Shown here piece after piece: positions 47,094 through 56,900 of a DNA stretch of 64,000 nucleotides. The stretch's first letter is position 1; each line of letters opens with the position of its first letter. Below the pieces are notes generated by a model, which was given only the letters and a program-made list of their open reading frames with translations, was not told where the DNA came from and searched no databases. This DNA comes from Euborellia annulipes (Eukaryota > Arthropoda > Insecta > Dermaptera > Anisolabididae): assembly GCA_023213315.1 (NCBI GenBank), contig JAKCPI010007825.1:62001-126000 (forward strand), given 5' to 3'. Position numbers and translations under genes: made by a program.

Positions 47094-47801
47094 TTAGCGC
47101 ATGCCTGCCCCTGAGAAGAGAATCGCATCATACACGTTGCCCAGGGTCTCACAATCTGTGTGGAAATTAATGGCTTTACCCCCAAATGTTTTAATATAGC
47201 ATTTTTCAAGCGTTAGGCGTTTGTCTGTATTTGTTTCTTTGGCTATTATCATTGCATTGTCATAATCGAATGAATGATTGTGTTCTAAACTGTGAAACGC
47301 CAACGCTGTTGATCTTTTTTTAATTCTAATGCTATATTTATGTTCCTCCCGACGGATTGAAAATTTACGCCCCGTCTGACCCACGTAATAGGAACCAGGG
47401 TGTGGACAATCTAGACACTTAAACGCATATACAACACCTGTCTGATTGTCTAAAGTGATTTTGTCTTTTGTGTTGTATAGGCGCATCAATGTGCTGTTGG
47501 ATTTAGGGGCCAATACGATGTTAAAATCTTTAAATAGTTTTTTCATACTCTCTGTAACACCTGGAATGTATGATACAGAATAATATGTTCGGGGTGGATG
47601 GTCAACACTTTCCACAACATTGTGTTGTGTTTTATTTTTGTAATTTGAAACAATTTTGTTTATTAGTGACCTGGGATAGCCATTTTCTTGTGCCATATTA
47701 TAGAAAATTTTTAAGTTTTCATTCACGAATATTTTGTCAGAGAGGGTGAAAATGCGTTTAACAAAATAATTTAAAGTATTGATCTTATAAGTGATGGGCA
47801 C
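47094..47801 (-). CDS. PLE polyprotein C-terminal part: RT edge plus GIY-YIG endonuclease
   Basis: 235 codons are open to a stop at 47094; the 5' side is truncated, so the first residue is not a natural start. Residues 1-60 resemble the end of the PLE reverse transcriptase (FVKRIFTLSD ... NGYPRSLINKI). Residues 80-115 form the linker (VTESMKKLFKDFNI, YNTKDKI). Residues 127-131 hold the KCLDC pair, and residues 137-141 (YYVGQ) with R144, R149-R150 and E151 form the GIY-YIG core (YVGQTGRKFSIRREEHK). A later H-LEHNHSF supplies the His part of the CCHH-type site, and E178 the likely metal-binding Glu region. GIY-YIG nicking is used for target-primed integration. Without the RT core this copy cannot be autonomous. 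Confidence 0.9.
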   Translation of the reverse strand: MPITYKINTLNYFVKRIFTLSDKIFVNENLKIFYNMAQENGYPRSLINKIVSNYKNKTQHNVVESVDHPPRTYYSVSYIPGVTESMKKLFKDFNIVLAPKSNSTLMRLYNTKDKITLDNQTGVVYAFKCLDCPHPGSYYVGQTGRKFSIRREEHKYSIRIKKRSTALAFHSLEHNHSFDYDNAMIIAKETNTDKRLTLEKCYIKTFGGKAINFHTDCETLGNVYDAILFSGAGMR

Positions 47802-48380
47802 ACAAGAAAAATGCTATATTAAAACATTTGGGGGTAAAGCCATTAATTTCCACACAGATTGTGAGACCCTGGGCAACGTGTATGATGCGATTCTCTTCTC
47901 GGGGGCAGGCATGCGCTAAAAATAAAAATAAAAATAAATGAACAACTAATTAATTTATCTATCAATTTTATATGGTGAATTGTGGGCTTGAGCCATTTGG
48001 TTTGGTCAAAAAATAAAAACCGAAATGTCAAATTTAGATATTTTATATTTGAGTAAAGAAATGAAGAAAATAATTTGTTCTATTTTTTGCCTGTATTAAT
48101 ACTTTGACCGGGATTAACTTTTCGATGCTCTGGAAATAAACTTTTTAAAAAATCATATATAAATGCATGAGAGCAATGAATTTTAACTATTGAGAATATT
48201 TCCTCTCATGAACGCTTCGAGGCGTATTCATTATATAAAATTTATATGTACATATGCTGTATATTAACGACTACCTTTATGCTAATTTTCGATGTAAGTG
48301 TGTTTTTATTTTATTACAATGAATTTTATACTTTTTACTGTATATCGAAAAATAATCACTTATTTATATGTACATTTTGT

Positions 48381-48431
48381 AGACGGACTGATGATGAGAC
48401 ATTAAAAATATCTCGAAACGTCTCCGGAGTC
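48381..48431 (+). ncRNA. Hammerhead-ribozyme-like motif in the PLE 3' end
   Basis: Canonical core CTGATGA (48388-48394), an extra U, stem II GAGA / TCTC, GAAAC, GTC. Stem I CGGA / TCCG is followed by an internal loop and further GA/TC pairing, the layout expected for loop-loop contacts. The minus-strand twin is at about 46573-46625. Ties the small ribozyme elements elsewhere in the window to PLEs. Confidence 0.65.
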
Positions 48432-48616
48432 GAGAAGCATATAAAGGCTTTTTATTTGGCTGAACCTGCCCTATCAAAATCCATCCACGAATTAATATTC
48501 ATTTTTTTTAAATATTATATTAGAATCATATTCTGTATAATATAATTTAATCAATTATATTAACTTTGTCTGAACGATAAACGAGATAGATAGTTATAAA
48601 TGTTATGAAATGTCTA

Positions 48617-49180
48617 TAAAAAAAGTGTGGTGTGACTGATCGCACAGCACACAACTTTCTCTTACCTTCGGTAATTGAAAGTTGTGTTCTGAGCTTGTCA
48701 CACCAGATTTTTTGAGTCGACATGTTTAGTAGTTTCCTCCAATATATTAGAATTAAAGATGGAAATTTTTTTTTTTTTAAACATTCACACTTTTTTCTCA
48801 TTCACACTCACACTCACACACATTCATACAGTCTTTTCGGCAACTCAGGCCATATAAGACTTTTTACGATATCCGTTATTAATAAATATACATATATGGG
48901 GTCCAGGCATTCTTATTTAAGCCATTTGGTATCCAATTGGCTTAAATAAAATCATCGGACTGCCTGGGGTCCGAACCCGCGACGTTTGGTATATGAGGTT
49001 AGCACGCTAACCTCTACGCCATGCCCCGAGGGCAAGATGGAAAATTTATAAACATAGAAAATATTTATATTTTGTTTCTATGGGAACCATTTCTCCTACT
49101 TTTCTATCAAGAACAAGAGTAAAGTTCTTCAAATAATTTTTAAAGCAAAACGAGAATAAACATTTTAAAGAGCATGTATT
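48617..49180 (-). repeat. Family R1 copy split by SINE-A
   Basis: An intact right hairpin (48620-48715), the body interrupted at AAAGATGGAAATTT, then continuing 49034-49180. Confidence 0.85.
48769..49033 (-). mobile_element. SINE-A copy, full length with 13-14-bp TSD
   Basis: A poly(T) start, all blocks in reverse order and a complete head ending TACGCCATGCCCCGAGGGC. Duplication AAGATGGAAATTT / AAGATGGAAAATTT. Confidence 0.9.
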
Positions 49181-49236
49181 TATTATTTTCCGACAGTACG
49201 GTACATTCGATTTTCAAGATATAAAATTTATAAGCA

Positions 49237-49440
49237 CTAGGCGCAACGCCCGCCTTCGGCGGGCTTCGTCCCCCTTGGATCCCCGTTAGCTGGCCCGGAC
49301 CCGCCTGCAGCGAACCCTCGCCTTTTCTTAATTATGAGAAGCTTCACATTTAGACAGGGGGGCTTCGCCCACCTAGACCCCCGCAATCTGGCTCGAGCGC
49401 GCCTGCGGCGGAGGGACTTTAATTACCTCCTTTACCACCT
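49237..49440 (-). mobile_element. Helitron-like 3' end
   Basis: On the minus strand the hairpin GCCCGCCGAAGGCGGGC is followed 7 bases later by CCTAG|T, the expected Helitron 3' end. Same GC-rich repeats as 26050-26614 (CGAGGGTTCGC, AAAAGGCGAGG). The 5' end is not identified. Confidence 0.65.
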
Positions 49441-50341
49441 CCCCCCCATCATTAGTGCTAAACATATTTACAGGTTGTAGTATATATGTTATAGATTATA
49501 ATAGTTGTTAGTTAATATATAAATTAAATGAAATTTGATCTTGGTCCTATATGTATATTTTTAGCTCTGATGATGGTCAAACCTAGAACTGAAAAATTAG
49601 CCAACCTAATAAAAAATTTCACTGGCTACATCATCTTGATTTTATTATTTTTTAAAGTAAAATGCTTCAATAATGTTATTTACAATCGAAAGTTGCCACG
49701 CAATGGATTTATTTTAAGGAAAAAATAAAAAGTAAAAAAATCTTTAAAAAAAAAATAAAATTTCTAGTCCAAAACAGGACCATGGCTCTTTTTGAGCCTC
49801 CTGTTTGGAGTCCTGATCTAAATTTGTTGTTATATTCTTCAGTGGAGGAATTCGGTCTTCTCTTCTCTTTTAAGATGCTTACACTCTTAATGCCCTTCTT
49901 AAGTCTCAACTGGACCGTTATGATCACTTGCGTTTTGATAAGTTATCCTCAGAATAAGAATATAAATTGGAGTTTGGCGGCTTGTTTTCCACTGGTGTAC
50001 AACACTTTATTTTTATCTTTCGGAATTCCTATTTGGCCGAGTACAGAGAATCGTTACCCGTTAAAACCCAACTGGACATTTAGTATACGCCTGATTCCAA
50101 TCTTCACGATACACATCACCTTCGATCGAAACAACATCAAGCCAGTAGTCAGCTGGTATTTATTTATATATTAAATGGACCATGTTATGTATAAAGGAAC
50201 CAAGCGCCATTTTGATCGAAATCGAGATAAGACCACCATCTTGTAAGGAAAAAGAAGATCTAGATCTTTATTTAAATCACAACATTATTACTCTGTGCCA
50301 TTTTTTTTGTATAAAACAAGAAAAAAAGTGATTGCTATTGG
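49441..50341. other. Degenerate coding-like stretch, not identified
   Basis: A 130-codon open frame at 49782-50174 (+) has no recognised family. In the adjacent frame, stretches such as LNALLKSQLDRYDHLRFDKL look more protein-like but contain stops. Possibly a decayed gene or transposon; I cannot name it. Confidence 0.25.
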
Positions 50342-50441
50342 CAAAGGCGTATTTATAAATACCCTAAAATAATCTTAAATTTTTGAAAAAATTTTCTTGA
50401 ACCCCCCCCCCCCCCATCAAAAATTTCTGGCTACGCCAATG
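50342..50441. mobile_element. 100-bp hAT-like MITE
   Basis: Ends CAAAGGCGTATTTAT and TGGCTACGCCAATG, exact 8-bp duplication GCTATTGG. One of the shortest in the window. Confidence 0.85.
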
Positions 50442-50554
50442 GCTATTGGGTTTGTTTACCAGTACAATTGGGCAAATGAAATGCCCCCTATCTCAATGGC
50501 ACTTGGTTCCTTCGTCCATATATAGGTTAGGTCCTTTTACATATAATAGTTATA

Positions 50555-51105
50555 AATGTCTGTGTCTGTGAACAAATTATCTCAAGAACGAAAAGAGCTA
50601 CGAGGTTGAAATTTTCTATATAAGTAAGCAGTAGCGTATCTAGGTGGGAGCAATGGGGAGCGCTCGCACCCCCCTCCGCCCCAGGCGCATCAAGCTTTTG
50701 GCGCCCCTCGCGGATCGGATTTCCAGCTTTTTCCCAAAATCTCCGGATATTTTTTTTGAAATTTCATAAAATCATTTTATATCCCAAATCCGGAGAAAAA
50801 TTACAAAAAAAAAAAGATCGAACGAGATTAGAATTCTAAAAAAATAAAAGGTCGAACGAAAAACGGCGCCCCAGTTGACCTTCGCCCTCTCCGCCCTCAA
50901 AGGCTACTTACGCCGCTGTAAGTAAGGTACCCTTATAAATGTTTTCCCATGTTTATAAATTTTACATCTTGAATTTCAATATATCGGTGGAAACTAAATA
51001 TATGTCGACACAAAAAATCTGGAGTGACAAGCACAGAACGCAACTTTCGATTACCGAAGGTAAGAGAAAGTTGTGTGCTGTGCGACCATTTACACCAAAT
51101 TTTTT
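50555..51105 (+). repeat. Family R1 copy split by a hAT-like MITE
   Basis: Starts at TGTCTGTGTCTGTG, cut at TAAGTAAG, resumes with the GTTTATAAATTTTACATC region and ends in a right hairpin (51010-51105) with one eroded arm. Confidence 0.8.
50629..50918. mobile_element. hAT-like MITE (GCGCTCGC family)
   Basis: Ends CAGTAGCGTATCTAGG and GGCTACTTACGCCGCTG, exact 8-bp duplication TAAGTAAG. Same family as 55726-55985 (shared CGCCCCAGGCGCATCAA). Confidence 0.9.
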
Positions 51106-51274
51106 CAAAAGATAATTTCTTTTTGACTCTACCCATTTTTGTATTGAATAGGCTTTTTTTTCCTATTTTTATTTTCTCATATTTTAATTATTGTAATCAG
51201 GCTGGAAGTCAGAAATTTGTTAGGAGGAAGGGGGGATTCGAATAATCCCTCCACCCAAATGAATAAATTTTAAA

Positions 51275-51370
51275 GAACAAAAAATCTGGTGTGATTGATT
51301 GCACAGCATACAACTCTCTCAGTAATTGAAAGTTGTGTTCTGTGCTTGTAAAAAATATTTTTTTACTTTC
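51275..51370. repeat. R1 right-hairpin fragment, joined to a left-hairpin scrap
   Basis: AATCTGGTGTGATTG ... GAAAGTTGTGTTCTGTGCTTG, then TTTTTTACTTTCTGTTAC. Confidence 0.6.
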
Positions 51371-51769
51371 TGTTACAATTTTAACCCCATGGTTCTCTCT
51401 ATATCTATATTTTTTGGGGGTTTTAGGGGGGGGGGGGGGTTTCCCCCCCCCTCCCCTTACTATGGGCTCTGTTATAATCATCATTTTATATTTAAGTATC
51501 ATAATTAGTGTTCCAATATTAACTTTATAGCCATAGTTGATTGAAATAAGAATTGAAATAAGAATTTTTTTTATATTTTTCAAGTGGCCACTTGGGTTTG
51601 ATCTGTAGTTAAAAAAATAAGATAGTTTGCTTAACTGCACTTACGGCACTTAAAATTTTTTATAACAATTATGTTAGTTCTTAAGTTGATGACGGACAAC
51701 AAGAGTATATAAAAAAATTCTATTTCATTCAATTTGCTATTCACCGGTGACTTTTAAATAAAAAAAAAA
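51371..51769. other. No gene recognised
   Basis: Poly-G/poly-C runs at 51415-51455 resemble the core of a hAT-like MITE but ends are not found. Confidence 0.35.
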
Positions 51770-52065
51770 AAAAACCTGAAAAAGTACATCAGTAAAGTAC
51801 TAGTACTCTTTGGCCGATTTTGTTTAAAAGCTTATTTTCACGACTTGGGAGGGTGCCTAACTTAAATATAAAATTTCAACCTCCTAGCACAATTTCCTTC
51901 ATGGTTAAAAATGTCAACACACACAGACACACATATAAATTTGCGGGACCCACTTTTTTGGACTCAGGGGACCTGAAAACATGTATATCCATCAAAATCT
52001 CGAATTTTTGACATGATCGCAATACTTTCTCTATATATTTCATATATAGGGTAAGAGAAAGTAAT
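51770..52065 (-). repeat. Family R1 copy, right part missing
   Basis: From GAAAAAGTACATCAGTAAAG to a complete left hairpin (52023-52062). Confidence 0.8.
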
Positions 52066-52175
52066 ATACTGTAACGGGCTAAGCTTGTGTTTATGAAATC
52101 CATGTTAGATCATCTCCCGATTTTATTTATTCATCCTTCTCACTAAGATCCACCAGGCTGCCCCCTATCTTCATC

Positions 52176-52372
52176 AGTAAATATACAAATTAAACCCTAG
52201 GTGACAATTACTTGTCATCATCAGAAGTGATTACATTCTAATACCTGGTACATGGAAGAAGAATGTAATCACTTCTGATGATGACAAGTAATTGTCGAAA
52301 TACGTATTAAATGTTAATTTTTAATTAATAAAACCTTTGAAACAAATAACCTAGTGTTTAATTTGTATCTTT
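52176..52372. mobile_element. Inverted dimer with ribozyme-like motifs, second copy of the 15229 family
   Basis: The right arm retains CTGATGA, stem II GACAA(G)TAATTGTC, GAAA and TACGTATT. The left arm is shortened. The centre contains GTGATTACATTC and its inverse around AATACCTGGTACATGGAAG. Confidence 0.7.
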
Positions 52373-52993
52373 AATTTTAATCTTCTGAAGTAATTAATCG
52401 AAAAATAATAAAATAGTTGTTTGGGATGTTCATTTGTCATTCTTCTAGAAGCAAAAACTACCGGATTTTTATATCTCCTGATAGGATTAATAAGTATATT
52501 TTTTTTTCTTCAAGGAGCCTTTTAATTCCATTGCCTTCGACCATGTCAATGAAGAAATGGGTACAGATATGAAGTCAAATGTAAATTTTCAATTTTGTAC
52601 AATTAATAAAAAAAATAATATAAATATCATGTCAATTTTGTTTTTAGTTTTTAAAACTTTTTTAATAGGAAACAATAAAATTTTGCTAATTATCAACAAA
52701 AGCAAAATTTTAACACAAAATCAGACCGGGAACCGATGGTAAAAATGCAGAATAATTCCCTAGTCTGTGAAACAAGTAACGAAAGGAAATTTTCTTCTTT
52801 CAATGACGAAGAGAACTGTGACTGTCCATAGGTCAGAAAATTTGAAAGAAGAGCTAGTCAGCCAATAGGGTAGTTTTTAGAGAATAAAAGTTCAAAAATC
52901 AGCACCGATGGAAGTATAGGCAACCGCAATGAATTACATTGTTTTGAAATATAATATACAAAAAAATAGATAGTATGCTGATCAGCTGAAGTC
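52373..52993. other. No feature recognised
   Basis: AT-rich; the open frame at 52557-52742 is low complexity. Confidence 0.4.
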
Positions 52994-53182
52994 CAAAGGC
53001 GTAACTAGGAAATTTGGCTGGGGGGGGGGCATGGAACCAGCCATCCTTCGGGTGGCCTGGAAGGCCCCATATTGATTCAATTTTTCTTGGGTCAGGGAGC
53101 TTTCTGGGGGGGGGAGCCACGAGCCTGCTGGGGGAGACAACCCCCCCCCCCCCCCCCCGGGACCCTTCTAGTTACGCCCATG
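52994..53182. mobile_element. hAT-like MITE
   Basis: Ends CAAAGGCGTAACTAGG and CTAGTTACGCCCATG, 8-bp duplication with one change (CTGAAGTC / TTGAAGTC). The interior matches the end regions of the 2.58-kb element (AAGGCCCCATATTG..., GGGGGGAGCCACGAGCC), so it may be a deleted derivative. Confidence 0.85.
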
Positions 53183-53821
53183 TTGAAGTCTCAAATCTCT
53201 TCTCTTATCTCTACTCTCTTTAATTTACAAGTCATTTTTATCTGGATATTTAATTCATGAAAGAAATAAATTATTTAGATATACAGTCATTGATATATGA
53301 TAATCCTCTGACCCCGTCTCGTATGTTATTTTATCTCTAAATTAATAAATAAAATGTAGCTTAATTATTATAATGATCTATTTTCCTAATTCATCTTTAA
53401 TATTGTATGTATTTTTTAATTTTTTTTTTTTTTTTTTTCGAAAAAGTTTCAAACTTGTTTAGATAAAAAAAAAAATTGCTTAAAATTCCTTTCACGTGAA
53501 TTGTTTATCTCTCTTCGAAACGAATAATGAATATAGAAGTATCCTTATACGTATTGGTGCTGATTCGTTGGAAATGCGAACCTCTTTAGTTGTGAATTCA
53601 TTTCAGAGTGAGACGAGTACTTCTTCACTTCTAAGTGAATTCTTTTGGGAGAAGACGGCACACAAATACACATTAAAAGAGAGGTAGGTAAATAATTATG
53701 ATTTTTTCGCAAACAGTAAAAAAAAAAAAAAAAATTTAATAATTTCACTTTAGAGATAAAAATTATATAATTTTTCAATTTGTGTCCTTCATAAGATAGA
53801 ACTAGATATATAGATCTATTA
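53183..53821. other. Possible small exon, otherwise no gene
   Basis: 53496-53687 (+) is open for 63 codons and precedes a donor-like GAGAG|GTAGGTAAA. No acceptor or family is convincing. Confidence 0.25.
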
Positions 53822-54190
53822 ATATAGAGAAAGTATTGGATTCATGTCAAAAATTCGATGTCGAGATTTTGACGGATATACACGTTTTTAGGTCCCCTAA
53901 ATCCAAAAAAGTGGTTTTCACGACATGGTCTGTCTGTAAACAAAATATCTCAAGAACGAAAAAAGCTAGGAAGTTGAAATTTTATATTTAAGTTAGGCAT
54001 CCCCATGGGATGTGACATGAAGCTTTTGAACGAAATCGACCAAAGAGTACTAGTACTTTACTGATGCACTTTTTCAGTTTTTTTTTTTTTTCAATTTTCT
54101 CAAAATTCGCTACAACGATTTTGATTAAAATTATTTTTTAGATGCTCTTTAAAATGTATATTCTCATTTTGCCATTGAAATCTTCTGAAA
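53822..54190 (+). repeat. Family R1 copy, right hairpin missing
   Basis: From the inner left-hairpin arm (ATAGAGAAAGTATTGG) to CCATTGAAATCTTCTG. Confidence 0.8.
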
Positions 54191-54354
54191 ATTAAAAATA
54201 AAAAAAAAGCATTCTGAAGGGTTCCGCAAGCAAATGAAACCTCGAATTCAATATTTATGTCCCAAAAAACAGGCGAATTCTCAATAATAATTATTAGAAA
54301 TATTAATATTAAAATGATTCTAAAGGAATTTATTATTATTTATTAATTATTAAC

Positions 54355-54655
54355 CAGTCCTAGAGTCTTAGCACAGTGGTAGAGATCCTGTCTCTTGTAC
54401 TAGAGGTCAGGGGTTCAAAAAAAAAATTTATTTCAATTAAATTGGCTACCAATCAATTGGAAGAAAAGTCCTTCGATACTGGAAAAGAGCTTTTTTCGGC
54501 ATCTAAGGCCATTTAGACCTCCCTCATCATCCCTAATGAGTGCTAGCCAATTCAAATAAAATAAATTTTTCTCGTGGGACGGGAAGCGAACCCGGGATTC
54601 TAGGCACGAGAAGCTAATGTCTTCTCTCTGAGTTACGGGTCACGGGAAAAAAAAT
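54355..54655. mobile_element. Two SINE-B units head-to-head
   Basis: A plus-strand head (54358-54418; TAGCACAGTGG matches the A box exactly, GGGTTCAA starts a B box) is followed by a minus-strand unit ending in a head (CCCGTGACCCGTAACTCAGAG, GGGTTCGCTTCCC). The middle (GGCATCTAAGGCC) is the minus-strand body. Confidence 0.65.
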
Positions 54656-55361
54656 TATTTACTGTAATTTTTTGGTTTTGAAATAAGACTAAAATAATAT
54701 TCTTTTTTTGTTTCTATATTTAATGATTATTAATAAATATATTATGAAAAAACTGTGAGGAGGAGGGGTTCCCTAGAACTTGAATGTTGTCACAAGGCTC
54801 CCATAAGAGTGAAAAGATAAGGAAACGCTGAATTAAGATAGGAAACCTCCAAAATCCACATTCTATTATAAATCACAATAAACATATAAATAATATTAGA
54901 ATCAAATTCTATTTCTTTTAATTAAATAATAATGACAATATACACTTTAAAAAGATTACTATCTAGTTCAAGGATAAACCACAAAATAGAGGAGGTGAAA
55001 TAGTATATAAATCTGAATCCAAGGTCATCCAATTCCTCTCAAGCATTTCTTCCGAAAAAAAAACAAACAACACTCACACCTATGTAATTCAATTTTTTCC
55101 TCTCTCAGCTGATCAATTTAATTTCTCTCAATAAAACTATAAAATACCTACACTCTAGGCACCTTGCTTTTTATTTATTTTATTTTTTTATTAGAGAATA
55201 TATCTTTTTATTGAGGCCGGAGCAACTCCCATAAAAATTGAACCTTTTCCCTGTGATCACTTAATCAGTCATCTAAAATAAGCTACTCATAAAATAAATG
55301 TTCACGCGCTGAATAATAATAATCCAATCAAAAATTTTAAATTTTGAATTTAAATTAGGTT
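54656..55361. other. No feature recognised
   Basis: AT-rich, no coding signal. Confidence 0.4.
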
Positions 55362-55456
55362 GCCCTCGGGGATTGGTGTAGGGGTTAGCGTGCTAACCTC
55401 GTATACCAAAAGACGCGGGTTCGGATCCCAGGCAGTCCGATGATTTTATTTAAGCC
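55362..55456 (+). mobile_element. SINE-A head fragment
   Basis: Complete head, B box and first hairpin arm up to TTTAAGCC, where a hAT-like fragment takes over. Confidence 0.8.
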
Positions 55457-55556
55457 TGGAAAGCCCCATATTTTCTCAATTTTTCTTGGGGCAGGGAGCT
55501 TTTGGGGGAGGGGGGGGGGGGCAGGCCCTCCGGCACCCCCTAGTTACGCTCACGGA
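55457..55556 (-). mobile_element. Truncated hAT-like end (42785 family)
   Basis: Matches the inverse of 42785-42905 (TGGAAAGCCCCATATTTTC ... CCCCTAGTTACGC). Only one terminus present. Confidence 0.7.
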
Positions 55557-55619
55557 TGTTGAGCAGTGGTTGGGAAGATATACGCTCAGTCCTGTCCAAA
55601 TTCGTCAATATGTAATTTT

Positions 55620-56118
55620 TTTTAAACACACACACACACATTCACACAGTTTTTTCGGCAACTCAGGCCATATAAGACTTTTATACGATATCCGTTATTG
55701 ATTATTATACATATTGGGGTCCAAGCAGTAGCGTAACTAAGTGGGGGCGAAGGGGGGCGCTCGCCCCCTCCGCCCCAGGCGCATCAAACCTTTGGCGCCC
55801 CTCTATACCGACATAGGCGCCCTAAGGCATCTAAAATATAGCCCAGGGACAGTGATTTTATCATATTCTTTCTATAGATTGTCCAAAAACACGGATAGTT
55901 TTCTTTTAAATTATATTACAACTTAGAAAACGACGCCCTTGTTGGGCTTCGCCCCCTCCGCCCTCAAAGGCTTGTTACGCCGTTGGGTCCAAGCATTCTT
56001 ATTTAAGCCATTTGGTATTCAATGGCTTAAATAAAATCATCGGACTGCCTGGGGTCCGACCCCGCGACTTTTGGTATACGAGGTTAGCACGCTAACCCCT
56101 ACACCAAGCCCCGAGGGC
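55620..56118 (-). mobile_element. SINE-A copy split by a hAT-like MITE
   Basis: Flanked by exact AATATGTAATTTT (55607-55619, 56119-56131). A complete head at the right end. The MITE interrupts it at GGTCCAAG. Confidence 0.9.
55726..55985. mobile_element. hAT-like MITE inside SINE-A
   Basis: Ends CAGTAGCGTAACTAAG and CTTGTTACGCCGTTG, exact 8-bp duplication GGTCCAAG (55718-55725, 55986-55993). Confidence 0.9.
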
Positions 56119-56324
56119 AATATGTAATTTTATTATTGTAACTTTTCATTTTTCTTTCTATCATTTAAGCTTAGGCTCTTAATTGTTTTAATTAATTTAT
56201 AATAATTATAATGTACTGGTAAGACGTCGATAGACGTCATTTGCACATATATCAACGAGAACTGGACGTCAAAGACGTCAACCTGTTAATGAAATGCCTT
56301 CTAATATTTTAGTTAAAAGCCTAC

Positions 56325-56522
56325 ATTTGAAAGAGTATCTAAAAAATAATTGATTTTTGAATTTTAATCAAAATTGTTGGAGCGAATTTTGAGAAAATCG
56401 AAAAATTACATTAATAAAGTACTAGTACTTTTTGAGCAATTTTGTTCAAAAGCTTCGTCCCATCGAGATACCGAACAAAAAAATTTCAACCACCTACTAG
56501 CTCTTTTCGTTCTTGAGATAGA

Positions 56523-56561
<39 letters not shown>

Positions 56562-56687
56562 CACGTTGCGAAAACTACTTTTTTTGGACTCAGGGGACCT
56601 CAAAACTTATATGTTCATCAAAATCTCGACATGAATTTTTGATACTTTCTCTCTATATATTAACATATATAGTTAAGAGAAAGTAAA
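56325..56687 (-). repeat. Family R1 copy directly upstream of the P450 gene
   Basis: From AGAGTATCTAAAAAATAATTG to a complete left hairpin (56640-56687), with a (CA)n tract at 56523-56560. It ends 83 bp before the P450 start codon, so it lies in the likely promoter or 5' UTR. Confidence 0.85.
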
Positions 56688-56770
56688 AATCTATATTTTT
56701 TAAATTCATCGTCTAATCTTTTTGTTCTGTTGTCTTTTTGTTTTCTAAAAAGAACCAGTTGGATTCCAGA

Positions 56771-56900
56771 ATGTTGAGAATATGTATTAGAAAATTCTCA
56801 ACTAATGTTGGCGAATCTCCTCCATTGCCATATGGACAAATTCCAGGTCCCAGGGTTCTGCCCTTGATTGGCACCATATATAAGTATCTACCTATAATTG
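56771..56900 (+). CDS. dib: P450 exon 1
   Basis: ATG to donor G|GTAAGA; encodes the targeting start, Pro-rich hinge and LPLIG. Ends in phase 1. Confidence 0.85.

Larger units (their letters stand above)
46499..48486 (-). mobile_element. Penelope-like retroelement (PLE), 5'-truncated with inverted 3' copy
   Basis: A minus-strand PLE copy (47801 down to 46499) holds the 3' coding region and 3' UTR. A second copy of only the 3' end (about 47806-48486) is joined head-to-head in plus orientation. The whole structure is flanked by an exact 15-bp duplication ACGAATTAATATTCA (46484-46498, 48487-48501), so it integrated as one unit. The arms (46530-47200 and 47806-48486) are nearly identical and each holds a hammerhead-like motif. 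Inverted partial copies are characteristic of PLE insertions. Confidence 0.9.

Noticed and set aside
46489..48545. Four short frames repeated in mirror image around the PLE
   Set aside because: They translate the inverted UTR arms of the PLE and are not genes.
49782..50174. 130-codon frame with VWSPDLN, reminiscent of Tc1 transposase SPDLNPIE
   Set aside because: The match is six residues; neighbouring sequence does not follow the transposase pattern, so it is left unnamed.
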